This document shows, one piece after another, positions 1-12,567 of a stretch of DNA of 64,000 nt. The stretch lies in contig NC_073691.1 of assembly GCF_029784155.1 (NCBI RefSeq), positions 128,402,714 to 128,466,713 on the forward strand, written 5' to 3'. The stretch is from Uranotaenia lowii (Eukaryota; Arthropoda; Insecta; Diptera; Culicidae). The notes under the pieces were generated by a model. That model was not told where the DNA came from and did no database searches. It saw only the letters and a program-made list of their open reading frames with translations. The translations under genes and the position numbers were made by a program. How positions within the stretch are numbered: the first letter of the stretch is position 1; each line of letters begins with the position of its first letter.

Positions 1-771
1 GCCATATAATATTGAAAGCAAGGTATGTTTTTTTGATTGAATCCTAAATAATCAAGTTTTATTTACATCATTTTCTAGCAAACAGAAAACATCGACCCAT
101 GCAAACAAAGCTTCCAAGGAAATGTCCACACGGTACGGGCTCTGGTGGAATGTCATCCCGGATATCGTATCCGGATCCCGGACACGCTCAGAGGTGGTGG
201 CTTCATTTGGATTACTTTTAATCAGTTTTCGGTGTGTTCTTTTCAAAGTGGAAAGCAAGGTGAGTACCGTTGTCACAATTATTTACTATTTGCTTATTAA
301 ACTGATATTTTTCAAGATTTAAATTTTAATTCTTTTGGATCCAATCTAGATCCAAATTTCTAAAATGTACACACCAACAATTTTCTAAAATTAAACGTGC
401 CAGAAACGCTTCAGCACCTAATTATATTTTGATCTAATCCAGATTCAATCTAATTTTACATCACATTGAATCGAAACAACAAACAGATAAGGTCAAAAAA
501 GTAAAAATGGAACATGGAACTCAAAATTATGCCTCGAACGATGTAAAATTGTATGCATAAAACACAATTTAGAGTTATAGATGTTAGTATGTAAAATTGA
601 CACAAGATGACATCTTGTTTTGCTCGCGCAAATGTTTACGTTTTTCGTATTTGTGTTTGCAAATCAAATATGTAAATTCGGTTCGCGATCGGGATCTTCC
701 GCTGCAATTTTCAGTTTCCACGCGATTGAAATAAACGAATACCGCGGTGTCGATGCTACGATGTTACCCAT
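1..771. other. Intergenic, no gene recognised
   Basis: AT-rich sequence with only short open frames that resemble nothing I know. A segment from about 74 to 258 sits between an AG-like acceptor and a GTGAGT donor and could be an old exon, but its reading frame gives no recognisable protein. Confidence 0.4.
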
Positions 772-789
772 TAGGATCCGGACTCTTTT

Positions 790-1018
790 TTTTTTTTTTT
801 TTTATTAATTAATCTATCTGGTCTCTTGTTGCCATTGTTTGACCAAGCTTAGTGAGAACTTAAAAAAAAAACATTCAAACATTAAATATCAATCTTGGCC
901 GACTCGATGAATTCTGCGATGCTTTTCATAATTTTCAAGTTCACGTTTTTCAGGATAGTCTGAAGATCGGGAATCATCCCTTCGGATATGATAGTTTGCC
1001 ACATATTTCTGCGTTGAC
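790..1018 (-). mobile_element. 5'-truncated LINE 3' end
   Basis: A 229-bp insertion flanked by an 18-bp direct duplication (starts TAGGATCCGGACTC) at 772-789 and 1019-1036. The T-run at 790-803 is the poly-A tail of a minus-strand element. Read on the minus strand, the distal part encodes a short frame ending in ESAKIDI and a stop, which looks like the extreme C-terminus of a LINE ORF2 followed by a short 3' UTR. Tail plus long target duplication indicate target-primed insertion of a severely 5'-truncated copy. The clade is not certain. Confidence 0.7.
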
Positions 1019-1108
1019 TAGGATCCGGACTCTTTTGATACCGTTCACCCCCAGGTGGTCAATAACCTTCCAAATGTTTTCCATAACGGCCTGGGTGGGT
1101 AGTATGAT

Positions 1109-1563
1109 GGGAAAATTGTAGCAGAGATTGAAGAACTAACAATTTACAATGTTTCTCCAAAGCCTGCACCGATTGGTGTTGTTACTTGTTACCCTTTGCA
1201 ATCAACCCCCGGAATTAAAAATGCGACGAAGAAACCAAATGTCGACTGATTGGAACCGACCGTTATTTGGAATAATCACGGACGTTTGTGTATCGTCTTC
1301 CACAATAAGGATCAGAAATTCAAGGTGAGTCGGGATTCAATTTAAAAAAACTGATGAGAAAATTCTAATTAAAATTTTTGTTTTTAGAAACACCTGATCC
1401 CGGCCTTCGTGATGGACTACTGCCAAATAAAGTCTGCTCTGGAGATGCTCGCGATCCAAGCACGCTTCGTAACCGGGTGTGACAAGCGCGTCCAATTATT
1501 CACATCCAAAAGCCTCGATGATAAAAGTCATCCGTTCCGGGTTTTGAAGAAAATGCGAGAAAA
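1109..1563 (+). pseudogene. Two-exon pseudogene, unknown family
   Basis: A coding-like frame runs from about 1109 to 1324, then a GTGAGT donor at 1325, a TTTTTAG acceptor ending at 1387, and the same frame continues (phase 0) from 1388 to about 1563. Joined, it gives roughly 130 residues, with exon 2 containing the stretch MDYCQIKSALEML followed by a basic, Lys-rich tail. A TGA at 1247-1249 interrupts exon 1. The join at a proper 63-nt intron with frame kept is the evidence that this was once a gene. I do not recognise the protein; it could also be a coding piece carried by an old mobile element. Confidence 0.4.
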
Positions 1564-4500
1564 GCCCGGGGAAGTCGGTGGTAAGGGTTTCTAAGGTAAA
1601 GTTGAAATGTTTGTATTTTCTTTCGGCATACAAGAATAATATTTCGGAGACACTCACAGTTAGCTGAAAGTTGGTACCTTTAAACCAAAAAAGCACTAGA
1701 TTTAGTAGTATTAGGTATATTTGAAAGAAAAGAAATTGATTGATAACAACCACAGAAATCGAGGCGCCAAGGACAGATGGGTGCAAGTGCCTCAATTGTC
1801 AATGCTGAGTGCCAAACTATTCTGCTTTTTACATTATTAGTGCAAATTTCGATTTGATAAACTAATTTTTGATTAAAAAAAACTGAAAATATTTAGGACG
1901 TAGAGAACATTTTTTTCTTAAAACTTACATTTGATTCCACTTGTAACTCTCTATCCATAAATAGCACTATTTCGTAACTGTAAGATTAGGATCGGGATTA
2001 CAAACCTCTTAGATTCATCCCAAAAGTAGACACATTTTTAACGCCGTCAGTTTTATCTCAAATCAATAGCGCCTTTGTGTATACTAGGCAGGTATTGAGT
2101 AAACACTAAACAGGCTATACGAAGACGTATTCGTTTTAGATGGAGAACCAAAAAAAATTGATATATATATTTAATTGATTTATAAGAACAAAATATGCTA
2201 TTGAAATATCATGATTTCACGAAACTACGGAAACTATTGTTTTAAATAATTCTGCAGCTCAAAGGAAACTTTTGAATTTCCAACTTCTAAGAGTAGTTCT
2301 AGAATGATTTGAAGTAAATTGATTCTATGAAATTTCAAATCAAGAATACATAATCAGGTACATAAGCTGAAAATATGTAACTAGATTAAGGTTTTGAAAG
2401 TTGAATGTCGTGAAGTATTATATCAAAACTGCTTATTATTCTTCCATATTCGCGTTTACCATTTTTGCATGTTTAAAGTTAAACTTTTAAATAACGATGG
2501 CTATTTAATTATTTTCATTGATAAATCATTTATCATAAATGTAATTCAGTATTCACGAAATTCAATAATCGCTTTAGCTAGGTAGAATACAGTTAAAAAA
2601 TTACTATACATAATTATGTCTATTAAAATTGTCCTTAGTTCTAAGTCAAATTCTGTAAGGTTATCTAACTACACAGCAAAAAAAAGTTATATTCACACGA
2701 CACCCAATTCCATAAACGATGTAAAACTTGCCCGGGTAATTGAAAATCAAACGGCGTTATGCGTCGAAAAACACGTGATTTTAAGCGAAAAGCAAAGTAT
2801 ACACGATTTTCAAGGTTTCTCACTTTATTATGACGGGTCGTCGACCGAGATTCATACGACAAAGCTAATACTAATAATTTTATAGACTAGATGTACCTAA
2901 ATTCAAAGTTGGAGCTCAGTTTAGTGAAAAACAACAGCACGAATAGTTTAAATTCAATATGTATCGATTTTCAACGATTTTAGACAAAGCGGTATACCTA
3001 GGTGCAGACATTTTCATTTGTGAGCAAAAAAAAGGATATTTACATATTTATGTGAAATCCATCAATGATGTTTTAACCCTGGAGCCACGGACCAGCAACG
3101 ATGTTGTGGTTAAAAATAATTCCACTGACGCATCATTCTGTACCTTCGTAATTATTTTGGATGCTATTTTAAGAATTCTTCCTAGTTTACTACGTTAACT
3201 ACGTTAATTACTACCTCAAAAAAGGATCAGATGGCGCCTCTTTGTTTACTCTAGTATCTTTACCTAAAATAAAAAGCTCCAAAAGCTCACTTCAGAAAGG
3301 TAAGATAACTTTCAATTAGACGAATGTTTTTAAATCATGCAGTTTCAATCGTATCGTGTTGTTAAATTGCAATTAAATTGCAATAAATATTTAAACATGT
3401 TTTAAAGAAAACTTTTGCTTCAACTCATAGGATAATTCTTAGTTACGTCGTTTTCAAATATAAGGCTAGAATTTGAAAACCAAAACAAACACTTGCGGAG
3501 AAAACAAAAACCAGAATTGAGCTCCTCAATAATTATTGTTTTATTTAAATTACCTCTTCGAAAACAGTGAAAAGATACTTAAAATCTAAAAAAGACTGAA
3601 AAGTCCCTACGCTTTATTACCTTGGCCGGAGCTCGACGACTTTCAAAACCCGTGATGGTGAGTTTCACAGCAAAATTTAAGGTGTTTTATGATATCTTCA
3701 TTCGTTTCAATGCGATTTCAGATGGATGAAAACGAATCAGTTTTCTCGAAATGGAACTTAGTTAAAACTATTAAATAGGTGTTTTAGGCTGCTAAACATT
3801 ACCGGGAAAAGTTGTGCAAGTGGAAATTTTCTTCGTTATAAGCAATTGAGTTTCGATTCTGGAATCTCTGCCAAAATAATTCTCTACGCTGTTACTCGTC
3901 AGTCATCGGAAGCAGTCGAATGCTTCTTCAACAGGTGGCTTTCGACAGAAGGTCTGGAACTGCTGCTGATAATCCCCATGAGACTGTCGTGCAGGACTAT
4001 ATGATTGAGAAAAATCGTCATAATGTCCGTTGGAAGCGAATCAAAATCTTTAGCAAACCCGAAAGATTATGCTGTGTTTGACGGTTGACCTGTTTGGAGC
4101 CCACTGCCACAGGTAAGATTGGATTAATTTGGTATTTATTGTTTTTAGAATTTTTGTTTTCCTATTTATGTAGGTTGACTTATAAAATTTCGGAACTAGG
4201 ACAGAACGCATATTTTACCTGGAGAGTCGTTTAAATGGAAAAACGTTCTCGCTGGAACGCTTTTATGCATAAGAGTCAATAGCAATAACTTTGAATATTT
4301 CTCTATCTGCTGAACTGGTGGATGGTGAACTGGTCTATGTATTAAGGAAATTTGCAGCGGACACAGAATGGCTGTTAGCGAAAATGATAGTGTAATTGGA
4401 ATGGATCGAAATGATAATTGATTATCATCAAGGATGTCTCTCTTGGATAAGGCAGATCATAAGTCAATGTCATACCGGTTGTTTTAACTAAGAAGTGAAG

Positions 4501-4972
4501 AATAGTTTAAAAGCTAAAATTCAAATTTGTATTGTAAAATTGTGTATTTGAAAAATAGTCAATTGCATAATAATGAACAGAAATAATAGTACAATATTTA
4601 GAAAGCTTTTTTGACCAGAAAAAAAACAATATGTTTGATAGAATTATAAAAAAAATAAACAAATACTACATAACAATGAAACAGTAAATTAATTATTGTT
4701 TTCAAAACTAGTTATTTTATGATGAAGCGTTAAATCTTAAAAAAAAATTACAATTTGTAATATGAATTCATTTCATTCCTCATGGTGTAATTTTGTAAGT
4801 TTCAAGTAAAATCCAACGGTTTAATTTTTGCTATGTAAAGACGATCTCAATAAATCAAATTTATTAGGCTATTATTTAATATAAGCTATTATTCGAAGCC
4901 TGAAAAATTAAAGAAAAACAAATGAAAAAATAATTTGTAGTTTTTTGTTAAAAACCGAAAAACCTGAATGAA
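1564..4972. other. Intergenic, AT-rich
   Basis: No convincing coding region, RNA gene or complete mobile element was seen. Short open frames at 2394-3198 are AT-rich chance frames. A patch at about 3880-4090 has coding-like composition but no sustained frame. Confidence 0.4.
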
Positions 4973-4980
4973 TGGCAACC

Positions 4981-5410
4981 ATGGTAATCGGTCAAGAAAC
5001 GGTTTGAAAAACCGTTCGGTTTCGGTCTGAAATCGGTCCTTTTTCGCATGGACGCTATTGCAATCGGCCCAGAAATAGTTCCTAAAATCGTTCGGATTCG
5101 GTCCGAAATCGGTCCTTTTTTCGGATGGATGCTATGGCAATCGACCCAGAATCGGTTCGAAAAATCGTTCGGTTTCGGTCCGAAATCGGTCCTTTTTTTC
5201 GGATGGATACTATGGCAATCGGCCCAGAAACGGTTCGAAAAATCGTTCGGTTTCGGCCCGAAATCGGTCCTTTTTATCGGATGGACGCTATGGCAATCGG
5301 CCCAGAAACGGTTCGAAAACCAGTTGGTTTCGGTCCGAACTCAGTCATTTATTTCGGAGGGACAATGGTAATCGGCCCAAAAACGGTTCGTAAACCGTTC
5401 AGATTCGGTT
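4981..5410 (+). repeat. 77-bp tandem repeat in foldback arm
   Basis: The unit, recognisable by ATGGCAATCGGCCCAGAAACGG, begins at about 4981, 5057, 5134, 5212, 5290 and 5365, so six copies at 76-78 bp spacing. Copies differ by a few substitutions. Each contains overlapping near-palindromic CGGTTTCGG/CCGAAATCGG motifs. The right arm has a shorter, more divergent version. Confidence 0.85.
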
Positions 5411-5990
5411 GGAAAACGGTTCGCTTGTTTTGACATTTGATCTGCTCGAACTGGTTGAGAAAACTTATCGTCGTCCGAAAAAGTGTTTCATTTTCGCGCG
5501 ATTTTCTACTAAAGTCGGCCCGATTTCTTATACGATTTCGGACCGATCGAGCAGATGTACGGACAAAAATCGGGCCGATTTCGGGCGATTTTTCCTGACT
5601 GGGTAACCGCAGAGTGACCGCATTGAAAGCGCGGAGTGTGCTGTTCGGACTTCTCCGGAGAAACGAATTCCGTCTGATCCGAATCGATCAAAGGGAGATC
5701 GGGAATTCAGTTCAGGAGGAAGGAAAGTCGACTCAGGCACAGAGTCGAACTCCAAGCAACGTGGCACCACGGAATACCCCTGTCGGAAGGCCAGCAAAGA
5801 AACGGCCGGAAGGAAGAAAAGCCACAGGCAACTTCAGTCGGAAGACCACCAGAACGGGCGGAAGGAAGCAAAAGTTAGAATAAGGGTCGCTTTGCGGCCC
5901 TTTTTTCTTCCGCTATCTGTGCTGGCACCATCAGCACCACAGGCCTTTCATCAACAAGTGCGACGACCGACAGTACCAGCTACGGCCAGC

Positions 5991-6920
5991 GAGACGCGAC
6001 GGAGTCGCGTGAGCCAACACGGTGTCCGGGAAGGCGCTAGCAGCGCAACAGGTGTTCCGAAAAGGAGTGTGGCAACCGGCAGCATCGGCGAGAGACGCGA
6101 CAGGGTCGCGAGAGGCAAAATATCGCCCGGCAGAGGCTCCATCGGCACGGCAGGTGCTCTAAAAACAAGCGTGGTGATCGGCACCCCCGGCTACGCTCAA
6201 CGAGAGACGCGACAGGGTCGCGGGAGGCTAAATATCGTCCGGCAGAGGCGCCATCGACACGGCAGGTGCTCTAAGAACGAGCGTGGTGACCGGCAGCACC
6301 GGTTACGCTCGACGAGAAACGCAGCATCGGCGTGAGACGCGACAGGGTCGCGGAAAGCAAAAAATATCATCCGAAAGAGGCGCTAGCGGTGCGAGAGGTG
6401 CGCCAAAATCGAACGTGGCAACCGGTAGGATCGGTTACGCTCGGCAAGCAGACGCGACAAGGTTGCCTGAGGCGAGGCATTGTCCGGAAGAGGAGCCAGC
6501 AGCACAACAGGTGCGCCAAAATCGAGCGTGGTGCTCGGCAGCGCCGATTACGCTCGGCAAGCAGACGCGGCAGTCGCGTGAGGCAAGGCATTGTCCGGAA
6601 GAGGCGCCAGCAGCACGACAGGTGCGCCAAAATTGTGCGCTGCGACCGGCAGCACCAGCTACTCTCAGGTGAGAGGCGACGAAGCGTCCGGAAGAGGCGC
6701 TATCAGCAACAAGGCGCGCTTCAGGATCAAGTGTGGGGGCCAGCAGCTTCGCTTGCACTCGAGCAAGACCCGACAGAGTCGCGTGAGGCGAAACAGTGTC
6801 AGAAGAGGCACCATCGGAATCAACACCATCGAACGCTGGGCTCAGCCATTTCGGTTGCGCTCCGACGAGGCGCGACAGGGTCGCGTGTGGCGGCCTCCGC
6901 CTCCTACGGAAGAGCAGCAC
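5991..6920 (+). repeat. GC-rich minisatellite, ~100-130 bp unit
   Basis: A block of strikingly GC-rich sequence in an otherwise AT-rich region. The motif GAGACGCGACAGGGTCGCG, itself containing the palindrome GCGACNNNGTCGC, recurs at about 5991, 6092, 6204, 6334 and 6449, with degenerate copies near 6565, 6768 and 6870. Between them are shared phrases such as GGCGCCAGCAGCAC and ACCGGCAGCACCGG. Long open frames exist on both strands and in several frames, as expected of a GC-rich array that lacks AT-rich stops; they are Arg/Ala/Ser-rich and show no domain. Confidence 0.75.
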
Positions 6921-9900
6921 TAGTGGAGGATCACGCAAGCATGAGGCGACGCTGCGAGACGAGCGACAGGTCCCGGGTGATAACCCCAACGAAGCGTAAG
7001 TGAAAGCCTAATGACACACATGTTCTAGCTGGGAAAAGGGGTTAAAAAATGTTGCCAAAATAGAAAATTTAGCTCAAATTTTGAATTGTTTATTTATGTG
7101 GCACCGACCACAATCTGCCACCATTACATGCTGTCCAATTGATAGTCATCCTCATGTGCAGCAAAGCTCCAGCTCAGCGCTGCTCGTCGGTGGTGGTGAA
7201 GGTACATTAACTGAATATGTTAATATTGAAAAAGGCTTAAGCACTATTTACATGATGCAACAGTTATTTGAAAAAAAAATTTCGAACCATAAAATCGTTT
7301 ATCATTTAATCATGAAAATTATCAATAGCAGAATTTATAGCATTCCTTTAGCAGAACCGATTTACTTTTATTTTCATCCAACACTTTTCGATTGGAGGGA
7401 AACAAAATAGCTCTTTGGATAAGGTAACAAAAATAAGGAACAAGCAACATCCGGTTTAGGGTTTTGGTTGTTTGTTCCACCCTTTAAGATCCTTTCTATC
7501 ATAAAGGTCAATGAAAAGTTTTTCTTTTTCGGAACATACGGATAGACCGAATTGTATTGTAATTTTATTATAAAAAAAGTGTTTAGAATACAAATTAATT
7601 CATTGAATATACTCATATCATTGCTTTTTTTTTCCGAAAACTCAATTTAAATATAATAAAATAAACTAAACCCCAGTACGGTTTTAAATCTTTTGATCTT
7701 TCGTTTACGATTGGCTTGTGCACATACACACTTTTTTGCCATCTGATTTTTTATCTCTAACACCTGGCATCCCTGGACCCCTTTTTTCGTAAACACTACA
7801 GCCAGCTGTCAAAACTTTTTTCAATATGGCGGAATGGCGATTTGGCATATGAGATCACCATACTAGAGGCATCATGCCCTCGCCGAAGGAAAAAAAGGGA
7901 TCAATTTTGAGTTCGCAGTTCGAACTCCGTTTTGATCCATCGCAAGGAGGAAAAAAGGGTACTTAACTTTAAGTTCATAGAATCGAACTATGTTTTGAAC
8001 CTCGGTCATACTTAATTTTGAGTTAAAAAAAAAAAGAGCGTGTTGATTTGTTCTATCGAAGTGATTTTTTTCTATCGACGCTGGCGTTCGTAAATTAAAC
8101 AAACTGTATGCAAAAGCATTAAAGTATTCGTTGCGTGTACCTGTCATCATCAACATTAAATTGAGTATTTTGAGTAATTTTCACAATTGATGGCTAAAAT
8201 ATTCGTTGCGTGTATCTGTCATCATCGTCACCCAGACAGGTAAAATCGCCCGAAATCGGCCCGATTTTTGTCCGTACATCTGCTCGATCGGTCCGAAATC
8301 GTATAAGAAATCGGGCCGAGTTTAGTAGAAAATCGTGCGAAAATGAAACACTTTCTCGGGCGACGATAAGTTTTTCAACCAGTTCGAGCAGGTCAAATGT
8401 CAAAACAAGCGGACCGTTTTCCAACCGAATCTGAACGGTTTCCGAACCGTTTCTGGGCCGATTACCATCGTCCCTCCGAAATAAAGGACCGATTTCGGGC
8501 CGAAACCGAACGCATTTTCGAACGAATTCCAGACCGATCGTACGGATCGAGCCTTTCAAATGTCAAAACAAACGGGCCGAATCCGAACCGAAACCGAACG
8601 CATTTTCGAGAGATTTTCGGGCCGATTGTACGGATCGAGCATTTCAAATACCAAAACAAACGGTTCGTTTTCGGGCTGAAACCGAACGGATTTTCGAATT
8701 GTTTTTGGACCGATTACCATGGTTGCCAGTATTTTAGAATTTATTTTATTTTCCAATTTTTTTTTATTTACATACAATTTACGAATACAATCCATTATAA
8801 CTCAGTTGTAAGTAGTATACCAATATTTAAAGAAGTAATTCAAATCATTTGTTTGGTAATAAAGAATTGCTGTTGAGAAATCTTGAATCTTTGTCCTTCT
8901 GCCTGAATATATTAGTCTCGATTGAAATGCTTAGCCGTGCTGTTCTTCTTCGCGATTCTTGAATCCTACAAATTTAATGGTGCCTAAAATATAAGTACAC
9001 GAAAATGCACTTCCTGCCTTATTATTGTAGAATGTACATTTTTCCTAGCCAGAAAATATTTTATGTTAAGTTGCAATTTGTCATTGCTTAGCAATTGTCT
9101 CGGGGCTCCACACAACAATTAATTGCTTTTCCGAAGTTTTATCGGTTGATTAACCTCTTTGCCACATTTGTTTTCTTCCACCAGGAAGCCACGGAAGATG
9201 GCAGATTATAAGTTTTCCCTCGACGATTCTCGACGGGCCAAGATGCGCCTTTTGCCAACCTAAAAAGATAAGTTTGAAATATTTTTCTCTTTTTATTTTA
9301 TTTTATCAATGGATCAGTGGTCATCGAAATTGTTAAAACTCTTTTAGAGGGAATTTTATCAAATTTCAATAAATTAGTGTTTCAATCAATGTAATTGACA
9401 AATGGTGATTTTATTATTTTACTCACGGAAATCACAGAAATAATCTAAATAGCTAGGGCTAGACCAATGAAGAAACTTTAAAGTAGGAATAAAACTTTTA
9501 GAAATATCATTTTAAGTCAATGCCTGACAATATTTAGATAAGGAAAAAATAAATATTTAATCCATTGATTTTTTTGTAACTAGTAAATGAGAATTACGTA
9601 TTACGAAATATTGAATAATGAAATTGAAAATATTGAAGAATTTCCAAAACTAGGAAACTTCTTATTCACGTATTGTTTAATAAAAAAATCCAATATGGTG
9701 ATTGAATGTTCCTGCGAATTAGTGTATAAGAGATTTTCCAATGGAGGCCTGTTCACAAATTCAGAAACATGTTAATTCGATACCTTATGAATATCTGACT
9801 GTAATATTCTCACTACTCAAACCTCACTTATAGTTTAATATAAACGAAGGAACGTTTTTATGTTCAATTCAAAAATCCTAACCTTATTTCCAGCAGGCAA

Positions 9901-11731
9901 AAACATCATCGTAACGAATTTTCCTTATGTTCATGTTCACCACCGGTATAACAGTTAACTGTTAGCACCATTAGAAGACTTATTACTTGATGACTTCACC
10001 TAGGGGAAAGCCAGATAGATGTTGCATCTCCTAGTTGAGCTGGATGAAATTTTGCTATATTGTATATAGTACAATGTAGTACTTGTTGAAGCAGATGAAG
10101 CCGCCATAACTTTAACTTGTTTGTTTTTCTGCCAGTTCTAAGGGCTGATATCGAGATCATAGGGTCCATTGACCAGCTGTGTCTGCGGCAATGTTCGATC
10201 TATCGACACACCCGTCGTGTTTCTCTAGGTAGTGCAATTTCATGGAAGGTTTCATTAACCTTAAATCGTATGAATGAAACGGTGGAACCGGTACGACAGT
10301 CCGTGGCCGAATGTCCCGGTATGCCGAAATTTAACCGAGAAGCATCTCCGAAAAATGATTCATCCAAAACGTTATTAGTCACGAGAACGTATAGTTCGGC
10401 TTTTTCGTTTCCTACCAAGCTGGAAGAGAAAAAAAACTAATTATTATTTCAGATATAGGTAAATAGCTTTTATTTTATTAAAAATCTGATTATTAGTCGG
10501 AATCCAGAATATGTAGAATATAGGAATAAAAATATACCATCTAAAGAATGTTCAAATTTATATTGAAATTTGCAGTTTCAAGATTTCATTTGATTAGGAT
10601 TATTTTGACTATATAAACACAATTCGACACACCCAATTAACAAAACGTAGAATAAGATAAAATAAATAGATGAATAGATTACAAATCTATTAAAATTTTA
10701 TGTTTAGCAAGCATACACTACATTTAAATAAAACAAAAACGCAACTTACCTTCGTAGTTTGAAGCAGCTTTCATCCCTTCATAGCTAATCAGATGCTAAA
10801 AAAGGTACGCTTTGTTATGATGATCTGTTTGACTTGCAAGCATAACCAATTTTAGATTTTCATCCAAACATTAGTATTAAATAGAAAAAATAATCAATTC
10901 TGCAACCAGACAGTATATTGCGCACAGCGTCTTTAGTACGGTGTCACTAATCGTGTCATTCGACGACCGGATAAACATTTTTTGAACATGATGATTCCGG
11001 TATTAAATTTCCTTGGTTAGGTAAATCCGTTCGTTGTTGCCCGGTGGGTCAAAAAACATCTGCTGGAAGATAGCAAATAATAAAACATTCATTTTCAATT
11101 TTATGGTAACAATCTATTAATCTTAAATAGAACGACAGTATTTATTTGTATAATCAATAAATAATTGCTTAGTAAAATTATAACTTTGAACAGTTTCACA
11201 TGCCGCGGGATCACACATGCATAACCGTTTGTTGGTCCTACTTTTAGAAGTTCGTTTTGATGGTAGCTGAACTCCTCCACAGTGTTGTAGAGTAGCAGAT
11301 TAATCAATGTTGCAATTAACGCCTCATTAAATTATTTGAGATGTAACGAAATGACGATGATTTATTGCCACAACAGTTAACACTCCCATATGTTGACCGA
11401 TCTCAACCAACATTCTAATAACGACATTTTTCTTCATAAAGGATTTTAACACATGCGGCATTCGTCCCTAAATTGCGACAGTTATGATTGTGCTGGCCTT
11501 ATAAACTGATGGCCTTGATCCAGCTTCTCTCCTGCTGATGTCTAGGAGAATGTGAATGTTTACCTGTATCACCGGTCAGCTGATCATCGGCAGAATCAGA
11601 AATTACATTTCTGTTTAAAAAGTTGACTGTTTTTAGTATTTCAATGCTGGACATTGCTCGTTCCAAGATATCTCCGAGATTAATGTATAGGGCCAAAATC
11701 CGATCACCTACGTACACTTGGCCATTATTCT

Positions 11732-11816
11732 ACTGATGCTTCATAAAAAAAACTGATGCTTCATAAAAAAAAAACTGATGCTTCATAAAAAAAAACTGAT
11801 GCTTCATAAAAAAAAA
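11732..11816 (+). repeat. Short A-tailed tandem repeat, 4 copies
   Basis: Four copies of ACTGATGCTTCAT followed by 7-10 A residues, starting at 11732, 11752, 11774 and 11795 (period 20-22 bp). The variable A-tract suggests replication slippage. Confidence 0.85.
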
Positions 11817-12357
11817 CATCCAAAAAATCAACATCCGGCATCAGAAATAATTGAGAAGCTTTTTTATATGATATTTTAGATGTATGAAAACGATTTTGTT
11901 TGCACTTACCTCATGTGAGATAGTATTGTAATATTTTCCATCAACTCACCTCACCTAATCCAATCGATCACGGCCAACATTAACGATTTTTGCTGATGCT
12001 AATGTGACGGGTCCTAGGAGGCATAACTGCCTTCATGAGCTCGGTTTTTTTTTAATGTTGTCAGATTTTTGTGAATGGGTCCGCCTTTATGAAACTCGGG
12101 GTATATGTATTTTCCACGATCTGGTAATATTTCATGCTACCCCGCATGACCCTGAAAAATAAATAGACAGATGAAACAAGATTTCAGACTCCAAAAAAGT
12201 TGACTCTGTAAAAAAAAAATTCTGTTCAGTTCAGATTCTCAATACAGATTTATTTCTGATTCCATATTAAAATTCAGATATCAGATTTGGCCTAATATAA
12301 CAACAATTTAGATTTCGTCAAAGAAAACGTTTTAAGTTCTTCATTTCCTTAAATTCT

Positions 12358-12567
12358 TACCTCGAATGGCATAAGCTAGGCTATCTGGAACGCTGCAATG
12401 TTTGGTACATGCTGAATTCGTCCACCCCCAACTGCGGCTTCGTCGTCGGAAAGCACTTCCAAAAATACTTGGGGGCAATTGTACCAAAATCTGGTGTACT
12501 GCGCGACCGAATCAAGATCGTACAATCGGAAGTTATTTCTATTCTACCTTTGGATTCTGAAAAATAA
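12358..12567 (+). pseudogene. Possible exon remnant, unknown
   Basis: A frame of about 69 codons ends in TAA at 12565-12567 and includes LGYLERCNVWYML and CGFVVGKHFQKYLGAIV, with codon use that looks more coding than its surroundings. It has no ATG at a plausible start and no recognised relative. It could be a degraded exon or part of an old element. Confidence 0.25.

Larger units (their letters stand above)
4973..8728. mobile_element. Foldback-like element with long TIRs
   Basis: The left arm (4973-about 5608, 636 bp) and right arm (about 8228-8728, 501 bp) are inverted copies. Both outer ends read TGGCAACCATGGTAATCGG inward, and both arms share the inner stretch ending in TCGGGCGATTTT followed by CCTG. 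Arm length differs because the left arm has more copies of a 77-bp tandem unit. Long inverted arms built from short tandem repeats are typical of foldback elements (FB4, Galileo). The centre (5609-8227) holds a GC-rich minisatellite and AT-rich DNA. No transposase was recognised and no target duplication is evident, so the superfamily is undetermined. Confidence 0.75.

Noticed and set aside
5892..7003. Open frames of 110-223 codons on both strands in the GC-rich block
   Set aside because: They overlap in several phases, are low-complexity Arg/Ala/Ser, and follow the repeat period. Low stop density explains them.
10117..10440. A 107-codon plus-strand gene
   Set aside because: An antisense frame of 72 codons is equally open, no motif is seen and the ATG context is weak.
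11732..11816. CRISPR-like evenly spaced repeat
   Set aside because: Four short copies with only A-runs between them in a eukaryotic genome; a slippage repeat.
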